A stretch of 64,000 nt of DNA, from positions 254,737,542 to 254,801,541 of the forward strand of contig CM068375.1 in assembly GCA_034769895.1 (NCBI GenBank). Direction: 5' to 3'. The translations under genes and the position numbers were made by a program. This document shows, one piece after another, positions 9,998 to 24,925 of this stretch. The stretch's first letter is position 1; each line of letters starts with the position of its first letter. The stretch is from Magicicada septendecula (taxonomy: Eukaryota; Arthropoda; Insecta; Hemiptera; Cicadidae). The notes beneath the pieces are model-generated. The model ran no database searches. It was given only the letters and a program-made list of their open reading frames with translations, and was not told the origin of the DNA.

Positions 9998-12824
9998 TGT
10001 AACGATAATAATGTTTATCTAATGATGATTGATTGAATCTGATCGAAAAAATATGAATGTAGCCTCACTTCAGGTTCGTCTATTGGTAATCAGATTTTTC
10101 GTTACGTACAATATTATTATGGATAGGTTACTTGCATTTATGTAGTGTGCACTTGAATTACACCACCCGTTGGAAGTGTCAACTTGTAATATAGGTAAAT
10201 AATGTAGCGACAAACTCGCACTGGAGTCGTTGATGTGTAATTATAAATGTGTTAGGTTGAACGGCTAATGGTTTTGTAAATTGCCGCTTACTCCCACTAT
10301 GCTCCACGTTCTGTGACGTCACTCTACGATGCCAACTATCGGGTCCGTTGCAATCGGTGAATTCTATTTACTAATGTAACAGCAATAATAACGACACACA
10401 AATATTATCAAACATATATCCTTGTGGAATCCTTTATTCGGAAAAAACACTGGTTGACTGTTTTAATAAATTTAAACAGAATAATCGCAATTGTAGCGCA
10501 AAATATAATTCTTCCTTTACCAGTTGGCAGCAGTAGCCAAACGTTTAGTCTTTCTTCCAGACCAAAACAATGCTTTTGTTAACCTTTTTAAATAAAAATA
10601 TTAATTATCTCAGGGTGTATATGGTTCGGGGATAATGATTATACAAAATATTACACTATTAATCAAAATACAAGTTTACAATTATAGGATATTACAACGT
10701 TAGAGTGTTACGTGCACACAGAAATTGTATAGTGGTTACCAGTTTTAAAAAGGTTATGTCCAGTTCAGGCTTTGATAGTTATTATGTGAATTAAAAGTTC
10801 TTGTTGTGTTTAAAAAGGTGTTAATAATATATGGTGTTATTAGTGGTTGTTTCTAGTGTTCGTGTTATATGGTGTCCGTAGTTTAATTGATTATTGCTTA
10901 ACAGTAGTGTATACAAATGTGTGTGTTGTAGTACGATATAATGAGATGTCAGATTCACCAAATCCTCTTCTTGTACTCTTATTGGTTGAAGATAGGGCCC
11001 ACGTACACGTCAGATCTTCTTCTCGTCCCTCGTCCACTTCAAATCTTCTTCCTGGTTGTTATTTCTTATAATCCATCTAATGGGTAGTCTTCTGTTATTG
11101 CAAAAAGTTCGTGTAGTGTACCTCTAACTGTATTTATTTAGTTGTATAGTTTTTTCACACTTTATAACATATAATGTAAGACGATTTAAGAACGCGTCTA
11201 TCTGCTAAGATCGTTGTCAAAGAAGTCCCATTTTATTTATCCGAAATTTCTGGTTGCTAAGGGTAAACTTGGAATCTGGTTGGTTAATTCGGATCTACAT
11301 TGTCACATACTTTCGTTATTTCAAAGTCTAAAATTTGTTCAAAATCTTTAAATTAACATAACTTTTCTATACTGAATGGGAATTTAAAACCATTAACAGC
11401 ATTATTTTGATCTTCACATTTGTTATATTTAGACACCAAACATGCCTATTTTTACTTAAAAACTATGGATGTTACAATTTTATTATTTGGAATTTTCTTA
11501 AATAACTTGATATGTGTTACTTTGTTTCTATATTCCTTGTATACATTATTACCTATAAATACATCTACCTTTTCACCTTTGCTTTACAAAATTTCTAATA
11601 TTATTGTTCAAAATTTACTAAAGTTGGTTTCACCTGGCCTCTGTAATGGTATTACTTTCATCACCATGTTTTAATATCTTTAACAATTAAATTAACTTCT
11701 AACACTCATCAAAATGGTTTAACATATAACGTTATTTTAACAACACAAAAAATATATTACTCCAATAGTTAAATTCATGCCCACATGGCTATGATTATAC
11801 CAAATCCTTGCACAAATAATTGTTTTCTACTCAGACTCTATAAGTGTTTGACACTTAACAAAACATCTTTATATAGTCTATTCTGCTTGGTCAATTAATT
11901 TACCATGGTTTAACATCAGCTCTATTGTTATATTTGTTAACACAACATAAAAAAAAATGGAATTAATATCATTAAATTGACATTCCTTTAAACCAACTGT
12001 ATCATCTGTTACATACAAAAAACACAACACAAATACTATTATATAACACTGTGCCTATAACATAAAACATGCACATTTTACAAAACAAATTCTATACTAA
12101 TTGGTTAGTCCTTTGTCAGCTAATTTACTCATTATTCTGACACTGTCTATGTCATATTTACTATTTATATGGGTTTCAACATCCGTATACTTATTGATGT
12201 CTGACTTACAAAAATTACAATAAATTGAACACTGTTGCTCCACCTCACCACACAGTTCTAATAATCTTGTTACATTTACTGTTTATCTGGGTTTTACTCT
12301 TGTTATAAATGTTATTGTGACCATGTTATAATTTGTTGTTTACTGGACAACCCTATGAACTCTATATGTGACAATTATTTGTATGGTTCATGTATCTATA
12401 ATCATGTGTATCTATATTTTTGTTACATCAATTAACTTAATTATTTACTAATATTTCTCTTACATAATATTACATGTTTGGGCCTATTATCCCTCACTTT
12501 GTATTTTGATTATCTGGATATAACGATACATTAACTGAAACCATTTGTTTCTTTATAGTCCTGGTTCATAAGCTGTTTGTCTTTACAATTCTTTGTTTGG
12601 TCAATACTGAAAATTCATGTCATAGTTGGGGTTTGAAGATATCTGCATCACTTAGCCTAAATCATTAATTTGGGTACGGTCAGTTGTCTTACTAGTCAGT
12701 CTAAAATTGTTAGTCGTTCTTCTTCACTATCATCTTTGAAGATATTGTTCTTCTTGTTAGCTTCTTAACCAAAGTCTTCATTAAATCAGGTAAGATATTA
12801 TGTTGTTCCAAATGTAATGTTACA
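9998..12824 (-). repeat. LTR 2 (2827 bp)
   Basis: Same ends as LTR 1. It carries 'type B' variants (ACCTTTTTAAA, CTCAGGGTG, CATTAACAGC) and shares with LTR 3 a GCATTTATG variant near 10134. A perfect cAMP-response-element-type palindrome TGACGTCA lies at 10314-10321. Confidence 0.85.
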
Positions 12825-14221
12825 TATTACCCTGCCACCAAATTTGATCATTTTAATAAAATATTGTTTTTGTTGAAATTATCAATTATCTTAACTTTCA
12901 CATTGTCATTTGTTATTCTTATTATGATCTGATATACTTGTCTTTAATTATAAGTGTTCTATCCCTGGAACATGTTACTTCCCTAACAAATTAATCACCA
13001 TATATTCTGGAATCAGTCGGGGGGCTCTCTTGACCTAATACCCCGCTGTCCTTACAATACATAATACATAAATAAAATCGATTGCTGGAGCTATCTCGTC
13101 AGTCAATCACATTTAATAATCACTAGTCTATTCACGACTAAAATAAATAAAATAATATAATATATTCTTGGGATTGTTCACTCAGTCTAACTTCTCAGAT
13201 CTAAATATTTCTTTCCATTGATTCTTTCAGATGTTTATTTTCTTATGGCGATATTAATAACATTTTTTATTTTCTATTGGTACTATCTTCCTTCCTTCTT
13301 TATCAGTACTGCTTAATCTTCATTTTTCATTCACTATCTTCATTTAAATTAAAACATAACAAGTATTTGCATCTTCAGTTGTTGTTGATTCTCTCACAAT
13401 CATGATAGGTTATTTGCAATAAATTCGTTTCTAGTCTTGTCTCATTTTCATCGTTGATTGTCTACATTTGTCCCTTCTTATTCATTTTATATCACTATAG
13501 TTTCTTCTAATTTATGGATGTTGTATCTTTCTTTTATATTCCAATAATAAGTTCATAACTGTGTTTAATAAGAGGTGCTTATTTTGTTTAGAAATTGGAA
13601 ATTTATTCCCAGTTGTTTATCTGCTTGATTCATAATTACATTATTAAACTGTACTGTAATTGGTCCTTACTATTCATTTGAATTCTGATATATTCAAATT
13701 TGTTTATTTGGCTTAATTTAAAGTTATATTCTGAATTATCAAAGTTGGTAAGATGAGCTTACTATATTTTTTCAATTTCGTGGTATTGTAATAATAAATT
13801 CTTCAGTTTCATATTAATTCTCATAAATAATTAGTTGTAAGTTGTTCTTACTATTTCTTTAGAATTTTGTCGGTTTTATAATAACAAATTCTTCAATTCC
13901 AAATTAATTCTCATAAATAATTAGTTGTAAGTTGATCTTACTATTTCTTTAGAATTTTGTGGTTTATCACAACTTCTACACTTCTTATTATAGCGCTTAT
14001 TGTCATATGTCCTTCTGTACCCAGTATTGATGATCTTTTGGTAATTGTCGTTATGTCGGTCAGTTGCTCATACCTTCATTTGTATGGTTCTGTTTCTTTA
14101 TTCTTTATTCATATTATTATTCCTCAATGAAACTTATTTCTCGTCTCCTTAAAATGGTTCTTTGGCCGTAGTCGGTTAGCGTAGCATCCGTCCCTTTTCT
14201 TGATGGTGTGTGGTATATAAT

Positions 14222-15269
14222 TTATCCCGGGTCCATAATCTCAGTTGACCTTATTGTCCGCACTACCATTGTCTTTGTAATTATTTCTTTCCTTGTGGCA
14301 TCTCTCGCTTCTTCCTTGTACTTCATTCTTCCCGTTCTTATTCTTTCATTTGCTGCAAAGCTTATTCGACTCATCCTATCATATTGTTGATTAAAACAAT
14401 ATGTTACTGGTCCATCAATGACTAATGATATCATTGATATTTTCCCACGTATTTCTATTTCTGGTATTTCCCATTTATCTCTGGTCTTCTCTAAGTTGTA
14501 AACTATAGTTTTATGGTAAGTCATTATTGAAATTGCTTTTAATCTCCTCCTATAGTCTCTGGCATTCATGATTTTTTTATTGTTGGTAATTGGGATATTC
14601 AGTACATTAATTAACCCATTGTTCATCATCTCCCACTCTTCCGGTGTTTTTATTAAATTCTTTAGATGCGTTCTTCTTACTTTCTTTGGTTCCATTTCAC
14701 TATCTTTAGTATTTTCTTTGTTTCCGTTAGTTTTCTTTTCAGGTAATACTACTACTGGATCCTCTGTTTTGGCGTTTGGTTTTTCTTCTGTTTCTGGTTT
14801 GCTATCATTTTTTATTTCTTCGGTTCTATCATTTCTTAATCCTTCCCGCCACAGTTTATTATCATTTATTATTTCTTCCGTCTTCTTACTCAAATCTTCT
14901 AATCTTCAATTTTTCTAAGTTCTTACTGAAGTTTTCCTTCATTTCCTTTCTCATTTCCTTAATGTCCATTTTTAATTCCTCCATCTTCTTACCCAAATCT
15001 TCCTTCAATTCTTTTAAGTTCTTACTGAAGTCTTCCTTCAATTCCTCTCTGGACTGTTTATAGTCCTGTTTTAATTCTTTTAAATATTCCATAATGCTCT
15101 TCAGGTCAACGCTCTCTGTGACTTTGTCCGGTTCTTGTTTATCTCCTTGGTCCTCTCTTATTATTACTTCTACTTCTTCGACCGGTGTCGCTTCTTTATC
15201 TTCCATATTTAACTCGTCTATCTTCTCGGTTTCGGCCGCTCGTTTTCGCGATGTCTCTCGCTTCCTCAT
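14222..15269 (-). pseudogene. Gag-like ORF, copy 2, frameshifted
   Basis: Carries the same 4-base insertion as copy 1 (about 14899-14907), so the N-terminal piece (15269 to 14886, 127 codons) and C-terminal piece (14893 to 14222) are in different frames. Since copies 1 and 2 share both this lesion and neighbouring LTR variants, one was made from the other after the lesion arose. Confidence 0.8.
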
Positions 15270-15351
15270 CTTGTTTATTCTGGTTTATTTGTCTATTAAT
15301 AATAATTTAATTTATATTAAATTACACGCCTCACACGTTGGTGCGCCAATT

Positions 15352-18178
15352 TGTAACGATAATAATGTTTATCTAATGATGATTGATTGAATCTGATCGA
15401 AAAAATATGAATGTAGCCTCACTTCAGGTTCGTCTATTGGTAATCAGATTTTTCGTTACGTACAATATTATTATGGATAGGTTACTTGCATTTATGTAGT
15501 GTGCACTTGAATTACACCACCCGTTGGAAGTGTCAACTTGTAATATAGGTAAATAATGTAGCGACAAACTCGCACTGGAGTCGTTGATGTGTAATTATAA
15601 ATGTGTTAGGTTGAACGGCTAATGGTTTTGTAAATTGCCGCTTACTCCCACTATGCTCCACGTTCTGTGACGTCACTCTACGATGCCAACTATCGGGTCC
15701 GTTGCAATCGGTGAATTCTATTTACTAATGTAACAGCAATAATAACGACACACAAATATTATCAAACATATATCCTTGTGGAATCCTTTATTCGGAAAAA
15801 ACACTGGTTGACTGTTTTAATAAATTTAAACAGAATAATCGCAATTGTAGCGCAAAATATAATTCTTCCTTTACCAGTTGGCAGCAGTAGCCAAACGTTT
15901 AGTCTTTCTTCCAGACCAAAACAATGCTTTTGTTAACCTTTTTAAATAAAAATATTAATTATCTCAGGGTGTATATGGTTCGGGGATAATGATTATACAA
16001 AATATTACACTATTAATCAAAATACAAGTTTACAATTATAGGATATTACAACGTTAGAGTGTTACGTGCACACAGAAATTGTATAGTGGTTACCAGTTTT
16101 AAAAAGGTTATGTCCAGTTCAGGCTTTGATAGTTATTATGTGAATTAAAAGTTCTTGTTGTGTTTAAAAAGGTGTTAATAATATATGGTGTTATTAGTGG
16201 TTGTTTCTAGTGTTCGTGTTATATGGTGTCTGTAGTTTAATTGATTATTGCTTAACAGTAGTGTATACAAATGTGTGTGTTGTAGTACGATATAATGAGA
16301 TGTCAGATTCACCAAATCCTCTTCTTGTACTCTTATTGGTTGAAGATAGGGCCCACGTACACGTCAGATCTTCTTCTCGTCCCTCGTCCACTTCAAATCT
16401 TCTTCCTGGTTGTTATTTCTTATAATCCATCTAATGGGTAGTCTTCTGTTATTGCAAAAAGTTCGTGTAGTGTACCTCTAACTGTATTTATTTAGTTGTA
16501 TAGTTTTTTCACACTTTATAACATATAATGTAAGACGATTTAAGAACGCGTCTATCTGCTAAGATCGTTGTCAAAGAAGTCCCATTTTATTTATCCGAAA
16601 TTTCTGGTTGCTAAGGGTAAACTTGGAATCTGGTTGGTTAATTCGGATCTACATTGTCACATACTTTCGTTATTTCAAAGTCTAAAATTTGTTCAAAATC
16701 TTTAAATTAACATAACTTTTCTATACTGAATGGGAATTTAAAACCATTAACAGCATTATTTTGATCTTCACATTTGTTATATTTAGACACCAAACATGCC
16801 TATTTTTACTTAAAAACTATGGATGTTACAATTTTATTATTTGGAATTTTCTTAAATAACTTGATATGTGTTACTTTGTTTCTATATTCCTTGTATACAT
16901 TATTACCTATAAATACATCTACCTTTTCACCTTTGCTTTACAAAATTTCTAATATTATTGTTCAAAATTTACTAAAGTTGGTTTCACCTGGCCTCTGTAA
17001 TGGTATTACTTTCATCACCATGTTTTAATATCTTTAACAATTAAATTAACTTCTAACACTCATCAAAATGGTTTAACATATAACGTTATTTTAACAACAC
17101 AAAAAATATATTACTCCAATAGTTAAATTCATGCCCACATGGCTATGATTATACCAAATCCTTGCACAAATAATTGTTTTCTACTCAGACTGTATAAGTG
17201 TTTGACACTTAACAAAACATCTTTATATAGTCTATTCTGCTTGGTCAATTAATTTACCATGGTTTAACATCAGCTCTATTGTTATATTTGTTAACACAAC
17301 ATAAAAAAAAATGGAATTAATATCATTAAATTGACATTCCTTTAAACCAACTGTATCATCTGTTACATACAAAAAACACAACACAAATACTATTATATAA
17401 CACTGTGCCTATAACATAAAACATGCACATTTTACAAAACAAATTCTATACTAATTGGTTAGTCCTTTGTCAGCTAATTTACTCATTATTCTGACACTGT
17501 CTATGTCATATTTACTATTTATATGGGTTTCAACATCCGTATACTTATTGATGTCTGACTTACAAAAATTACAATAAATTGAACACTGTTGCTCCACCTC
17601 ACCACACAGTTCTAATAATCTTGTTACATTTACTGTTTATCTGGGTTTTACTCTTGTTATAAATGTTATTGTGACCATGTTATAATTTGTTGTTTACTGG
17701 ACAACCCTATGAACTCTATATGTGACAATTATTTGTATGGTTCATGTATCTATAATCATGTGTATCTATATTTTTGTTACATCAATTAACTTAATTATTT
17801 ACTAATATTTCTCTTACATAATATTACATGTTTGGGCCTATTATCCCTCACTTTGTATTTTGATTATCTGGATATAACGATACATTAACTGAAACCATTT
17901 GTTTCTTTATAGTCCTGGTTCATAAGCTGTTTGTCTTTACAATTCTTTGTTTGGTCAATACTGAAAATTCATGTCATAGTTGGGGTTTGAAGATATCTGC
18001 ATCACTTAGCCTAAATCATTAATTTGGGTACGGTCAGTTGTCTTACTAGTCAGTCTAAAATTGTTAGTCGTTCTTCTTCACTATCATCTTTGAAGATATT
18101 GTTCTTCTTGTTAGCTTCTTAACCAAAGTCTTCATTAAATCAGGTAAGATATTATGTTGTTCCAAATGTAATGTTACA
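15352..18178 (-). repeat. LTR 3 (2827 bp)
   Basis: Type B in its first 1.5 kb. It shares GCATTTATG with LTR 2 but has CTGTAG, as in LTRs 1, 7 and 8, near 16230, and GACTGTATAAG, as in LTRs 6 and 7, near 17190. It is therefore mosaic for diagnostic sites. Confidence 0.85.
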
Positions 18179-19575
18179 TATTACCCTGCCACCAAATTTG
18201 ATCATTTTAATAAAATATTGTTTTTGTTGAAATTATCAATTATCTTAACTTTCACATTGTCATTTGTTATTCTTATTATGATCTGGTATACTTGTCTTTA
18301 ATTATAAGTGTTCTATCCCTGGAACATGTTACTTCCCTAACAAATTAATCACCATATATTCTGGAATCAGTCGGGGGGCTCTCTTGACCTAATACCCCGC
18401 TGTCCTTACAATACATAATACATAAATAAAATCGATTGCTGGAGCTATCTCGTCAGTCAATCACATTTAATAATCACTAGTCTATTCACGACTAAAATAA
18501 ATAAAATAATATAATATATTCTTGGGATTGTTCACTCAGTCTAACTTCTCAGATCTAAATATTTCTTTCCATTGATTCTTTCAGATGTTTATTTTCTTAT
18601 GGCGATATTAATAACATTTTTTATTTTCTATTGGTACTATCTTCCTTCCTTCTTTATCAGTACTGCTTAATCTTCATTTTTCATTCACTATCTTCATTTA
18701 AATTAAAACATAACAAGTATTTGCATCTTCAGTTGTTGTTGATTCTCTCACAATCATGATAGGTTATTTGCAATAAATTCGTTTCTAGTCTTGTCTCATT
18801 TTCATCGTTGATTGTCTACATTTGTCCCTTCTTATTCATTTTATATCACTATAGTTTCTTCTAATTTATGGATGTTGTATCTTTCTTTTATATTCCAATA
18901 ATAAGTTCATAACTGTGTTTAATAAGAGGTGCTTATTTTGTTTAGAAATTGGAAATTTATTCCCAGTTGTTTATCTGCTTGATTCATAATTACATTATTA
19001 AACTGTACTGTAATTGGTCCTTACTATTCATTTGAATTCTGATATATTCAAATTTGTTTATTTGGCTTAATTTAAAGTTATATTCTGAATTATCAAAGTT
19101 GGTAAGATGAGCTTACTATATTTTTTCAATTTCGTGGTATTGTAATAATAAATTCTTCAGTTTCATATTAATTCTCATAAATAATTAGTTGTAAGTTGTT
19201 CTTACTATTTCTTTAGAATTTTGTCGGTTTTATAATAACAAATTCTTCAATTCCAAATTAATTCTCATAAATAATTAGTTGTAAGTTGATCTTACTATTT
19301 CTTTAGAATTTTGTGGTTTATCACAACTTCTACACTTCTTATTATAGCGCTTATTGTCATATGTCCTTCTGTACCCAGTATTGATGATCTTTTGGTAATT
19401 GTCGTTATGTCGGTCAGTTGCTCATACCTTCATTTGTATGGTTCTGTTTCTTTATTCTTTATTCATATTATTATTCCTCAATGAAACTTATTTCTCGTCT
19501 CCTTAAAATGGTTCTTTGGCCGTAGTCGGTTAGCGTAGCATCCGTCCCTTTTCTTGATGGTGTGTGGTATATAAT

Positions 19576-20619
19576 TTATCCCGGGTCCATAATCTCAGTT
19601 GACCTTATTGTCCGCACTACCATTGTCTTTGTAATTATTTCTTTCCTTGTGGCATCTCTCGCTTCTTCCTTGTACTTCATTCTTCCCGTTCTTATTCTTT
19701 CATTTGCTGCAAAGCTTATTCGACTCATCCTATCATATTGTTGATTAAAACAATATGTTACTGGTCCATCAATGACTAATGATATCATTGATATTTTCCC
19801 ACGTATTTCTATTTCTGGTATTTCCCATTTATCTCTGGTCTTCTCTAAGTTGTAAACTATAGTTTTATGGTAAGTCATTATTGAAATTGCTTTTAATCTC
19901 CTCCTATAGTCTCTGGCATTCATGATTTTTTTATTGTTGGTAATTGGGATATTCAGTACATTAATTAACCCATTGTTCATCATCTCCCACTCTTCCGGTG
20001 TTTTTATTAAATTCTTTAGATGCGTTCTTCTTACTTTCTTTGGTTCCATTTCACTATCTTTAGTATTTTCTTTGTTTCCGTTAGTTTTCTTTTCAGGTAA
20101 TACTACTACTGGATCCTCTGTTTTGGCGTTTGGTTTTTCTTCTGTTTCTGGTTTGCTATCATTTTTTATTTCTTCGGTTCTATCATTTCTTAATCCTTCC
20201 CGCCACAGTTTATTATCATTTATTATTTCTTCCGTCTTCTTACTCAAATCTTCATTCAATTTTTCTAAGTTCTTACTGAAGTTTTCCTTCATTTCCTTTC
20301 TCATTTCCTTAATGTCCATTTTTAATTCCTCCATCTTCTTACCCAAATCTTCCTTCAATTCTTTTAAGTTCTTACTGAAGTCTTCCTTCAATTCCTCTCT
20401 GGACTGTTTATAGTCCTGTTTTAATTCTTTTAAATATTCCATAATGCTCTTCAGGTCAACGCTCTCTGTGACTTTGTCCGGTTCTTGTTTATCTCCTTGG
20501 TCCTCTCTTATTATTACTTCTACTTCTTCGACCGGTGTCGCTTCTTTATCTTCCATATTTAACTCGTCTATCTTCTCGGTTTCGGCCGCTCGTTTTCGCG
20601 ATGTCTCTCGCTTCCTCAT
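19576..20619 (-). CDS. Gag-like coiled-coil protein, copy 3, intact
   Basis: 347 residues from an ATG 82 bases downstream (minus strand) of the LTR edge, the expected place for gag after the primer-binding site. Residues 1-12 are basic (MRKRETSRKRAA), 13-52 acidic, and about 53-135 form a Lys/Glu/Leu-rich coiled coil with an internally repeated block (EDFSKNLKELKEDLGKKMEE near 79-98, ENFSKNLEKLNEDLSKKTEE near 112-131). A charged low-complexity linker (140-200) follows, then a more globular C-terminal part (about 205-347, with KTPEEWEMMN and ARDYRRRLKA) ending in a basic tail. There is no CCHC zinc knuckle, protease or RT. I do not recognise a named family. 'Gag-like' is inferred from position in the element, coiled-coil/basic architecture and absence of other ORFs. 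Five near-identical intact copies exist in the array. Confidence 0.65.
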   Translation of the reverse strand: MRKRETSRKRAAETEKIDELNMEDKEATPVEEVEVIIREDQGDKQEPDKVTESVDLKSIMEYLKELKQDYKQSREELKEDFSKNLKELKEDLGKKMEELKMDIKEMRKEMKENFSKNLEKLNEDLSKKTEEIINDNKLWREGLRNDRTEEIKNDSKPETEEKPNAKTEDPVVVLPEKKTNGNKENTKDSEMEPKKVRRTHLKNLIKTPEEWEMMNNGLINVLNIPITNNKKIMNARDYRRRLKAISIMTYHKTIVYNLEKTRDKWEIPEIEIRGKISMISLVIDGPVTYCFNQQYDRMSRISFAANERIRTGRMKYKEEARDATRKEIITKTMVVRTIRSTEIMDPG

Positions 20620-20701
20620 CTTGTTTATTCTGGTTTATTTGTCTATTAATAATAATTTAATTTATATTAAATTACACGCCTCACACGTTGGTGCGCCAAT
20701 T

Positions 20702-23528
20702 TGTAACGATAATAATGTTTATCTAATGATGATTGATTGAATCTGATCGAAAAAATATGAATGTAGCCTCACTTCAGGTTCGTCTATTGGTAATCAGATT
20801 TTTCGTTACGTACAATATTATTATGGATAGGTTACTTGTATTTATGTAGTGTGCACTTGAATTACACCACCCGTTGGAAGTGTCAACTTGTAATATAGGT
20901 AAATAATGTAGCGACAAACTCGCACTGGAGTCGTTGATGTGTAATTATAAATGTGTTAGGTTGAACGGCTAATGGTTTTGTAAATTGCCGCTTACTCCCA
21001 CTATGCTCCACGTTCTGTGACGTCACTCTACGATGCCAACTATCGGGTCCGTTGCAATCGGTGAATTCTATTTACTAATGTAACAGCAATAATAACGACA
21101 CACAAATATTATCAAACATATATCCTTGTGGAATCCTTTATTCGGAAAAAACACTGGTTGACTGTTTTAATAAATTTAAACAGAATAATCGCAATTGTAG
21201 CGCAAAATATAATTCTTCCTTTACCAGTTGGCAGCAGTAGCCAAACGTTTAGTCTTTCTTCCAGACCAAAACAATGCTTTTGTTAACCTTTTTAAATAAA
21301 AATATTAATTATCTCAGGGTGTATATGGTTCGGGGATAATGATTATACAAAATATTACACTATTAATCAAAATACAAGTTTACAATTATAGGATATTACA
21401 ACGTTAGAGTGTTACGTGCACACAGAAATTGTATAGTGGTTACCAGTTTTAAAAAGGTTATGTCCAGTTCAGGCTTTGATAGTTATTATGTGAATTAAAA
21501 GTTCTTGTTGTGTTTAAAAAGGTGTTAATAATATATGGTGTTATTAGTGGTTGTTTCTAGTGTTCGTGTTATATGGTGTCCGTAGTTTAATTGATTATTG
21601 CTTAACAGTAGTGTATACAAATGTGTGTGTTGTAGTACGATATAATGAGATGTCAGATTCACCAAATCCTCTTCTTGTACTCTTATTGGTTGAAGATAGG
21701 GCCCACGTACACGTCAGATCTTCTTCTCGTCCCTCGTCCACTTCAAATCTTCTTCCTGGTTGTTATTTCTTATAATCCATCTAATGGGTAGTCTTCTGTT
21801 ATTGCAAAAAGTTCGTGTAGTGTACCTCTAACTGTATTTATTTAGTTGTATAGTTTTTTCACACTTTATAACATATAATGTAAGACGATTTAAGAACGCG
21901 TCTATCTGCTAAGATCGTTGTCAAAGAAGTCCCATTTTATTTATCCGAAATTTCTGGTTGCTAAGGGTAAACTTGGAATCTGGTTGGTTAATTCGGATCT
22001 ACATTGTCACATACTTTCGTTATTTCAAAGTCTAAAATTTGTTCAAAATCTTTAAATTAACATAACTTTTCTATACTGAATGGGAATTTAAAACCATTAA
22101 CAGCATTATTTTGATCTTCACATTTGTTATATTTAGACACCAAACATGCCTATTTTTACTTAAAAACTATGGATGTTACAATTTTATTATTTGGAATTTT
22201 CTTAAATAACTTGATATGTGTTACTTTGTTTCTATATTCCTTGTATACATTATTACCTATAAATACATCTACCTTTTCACCTTTGCTTTACAAAATTTCT
22301 AATATTATTGTTCAAAATTTACTAAAGTTGGTTTCACCTGGCCTCTGTAATGGTATTACTTTCATCACCATGTTTTAATATCTTTAACAATTAAATTAAC
22401 TTCTAACACTCATCAAAATGGTTTAACATATAACGTTATTTTAACAACACAAAAAATATATTACTCCAATAGTTAAATTCATGCCCACATGGCTATGATT
22501 ATACCAAATCCTTGCACAAATAATTGTTTTCTACTCAGACTCTATAAGTGTTTGACACTTAACAAAACATCTTTATATAGTCTATTCTGCTTGGTCAATT
22601 AATTTACCATGGTTTAACATCAGCTCTATTGTTATATTTGTTAACACAACATAAAAAAAAATGGAATTAATATCATTAAATTGACATTCCTTTAAACCAA
22701 CTGTATCATCTGTTACATACAAAAAACACAACACAAATACTATTATATAACACTGTGCCTATAACATAAAACATGCACATTTTACAAAACAAATTCTATA
22801 CTAATTGGTTAGTCCTTTGTCAGCTAATTTACTCATTATTCTGACACTGTCTATGTCATATTTACTATTTATATGGGTTTCAACATCCGTATACTTATTG
22901 ATGTCTGACTTACAAAAATTACAATAAATTGAACACTGTTGCTCCACCTCACCACACAGTTCTAATAATCTTGTTACATTTACTGTTTATCTGGGTTTTA
23001 CTCTTGTTATAAATGTTATTGTGACCATGTTATAATTTGTTGTTTACTGGACAACCCTATGAACTCTATATGTGACAATTATTTGTATGGTTCATGTATC
23101 TATAATCATGTGTATCTATATTTTTGTTACATCAATTAACTTAATTATTTACTAATATTTCTCTTACATAATATTACATGTTTGGGCCTATTATCCCTCA
23201 CTTTGTATTTTGATTATCTGGATATAACGATACATTAACTGAAACCATTTGTTTCTTTATAGTCCTGGTTCATAAGCTGTTTGTCTTTACAATTCTTTGT
23301 TTGGTCAATACTGAAAATTCATGTCATAGTTGGGGTTTGAAGATATCTGCATCACTTAGCCTAAATCATTAATTTGGGTACGGTCAGTTGTCTTACTAGT
23401 CAGTCTAAAATTGTTAGTCGTTCTTCTTCACTATCATCTTTGAAGATATTGTTCTTCTTGTTAGCTTCTTAACCAAAGTCTTCATTAAATCAGGTAAGAT
23501 ATTATGTTGTTCCAAATGTAATGTTACA
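20702..23528 (-). repeat. LTR 4 (2827 bp)
   Basis: Type B LTR, nearly identical to LTR 5 outside the replaced block of LTR 5. It has the CCGTAG variant near 21580 and the TGACGTCA palindrome. Confidence 0.85.
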
Positions 23529-24925
23529 TATTACCCTGCCACCAAATTTGATCATTTTAATAAAATATTGTTTTTGTTGAAATTATCAATTATCTTAACT
23601 TTCACATTGTCATTTGTTATTCTTATTATGATCTGGTATACTTGTCTTTAATTATAAGTGTTCTATCCCTGGAACATGTTACTTCCCTAACAAATTAATC
23701 ACCATATATTCTGGAATCAGTCGGGGGGCTCTCTTGACCTAATACCCCGCTGTCCTTACAATACATAATACATAAATAAAATCGATTGCTGGAGCTATCT
23801 CGTCAGTCAATCACATTTAATAATCACTAGTCTATTCACGACTAAAATAAATAAAATAATATAATATATTCTTGGGATTGTTCACTCAGTCTAACTTCTC
23901 AGATCTAAATATTTCTTTCCATTGATTCTTTCAGATGTTTATTTTCTTATGGCGATATTAATAACATTTTTTATTTTCTATTGGTACTATCTTCCTTCCT
24001 TCTTTATCAGTACTGCTTAATCTTCATTTTTCATTCACTATCTTCATTTAAATTAAAACATAACAAGTATTTGCATCTTCAGTTGTTGTTGATTCTCTCA
24101 CAATCATGATAGGTTATTTGCAATAAATTCGTTTCTAGTCTTGTCTCATTTTCATCGTTGATTGTCTACATTTGTCCCTTCTTATTCATTTTATATCACT
24201 ATAGTTTCTTCTAATTTATGGATGTTGTATCTTTCTTTTATATTCCAATAATAAGTTCATAACTGTGTTTAATAAGAGGTGCTTATTTTGTTTAGAAATT
24301 GGAAATTTATTCCCAGTTGTTTATCTGCTTGATTCATAATTACATTATTAAACTGTACTGTAATTGGTCCTTACTATTCATTTGAATTCTGATATATTCA
24401 AATTTGTTTATTTGGCTTAATTTAAAGTTATATTCTGAATTATCAAAGTTGGTAAGATGAGCTTACTATATTTTTTCAATTTCGTGGTATTGTAATAATA
24501 AATTCTTCAGTTTCATATTAATTCTCATAAATAATTAGTTGTAAGTTGTTCTTACTATTTCTTTAGAATTTTGTCGGTTTTATAATAACAAATTCTTCAA
24601 TTCCAAATTAATTCTCATAAATAATTAGTTGTAAGTTGATCTTACTATTTCTTTAGAATTTTGTGGTTTATCACAACTTCTACACTTCTTATTATAGCGC
24701 TTATTGTCATATGTCCTTCTGTACCCAGTATTGATGATCTTTTGGTAATTGTCGTTATGTCGGTCAGTTGCTCATACCTTCATTTGTATGGTTCTGTTTC
24801 TTTATTCTTTATTCATATTATTATTCCTCAATGAAACTTATTTCTCGTCTCCTTAAAATGGTTCTTTGGCCGTAGTCGGTTAGCGTAGCATCCGTCCCTT
24901 TTCTTGATGGTGTGTGGTATATAAT

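Noticed and set aside
19922..20413. 163-codon plus-strand frame inside each unit (also at 25272, 30621, 35971, 41321)
   Set aside because: It lies antisense to the Gag-like ORF and its Phe/Ser/Leu-rich content is what the complement of Lys/Glu-rich codons produces.
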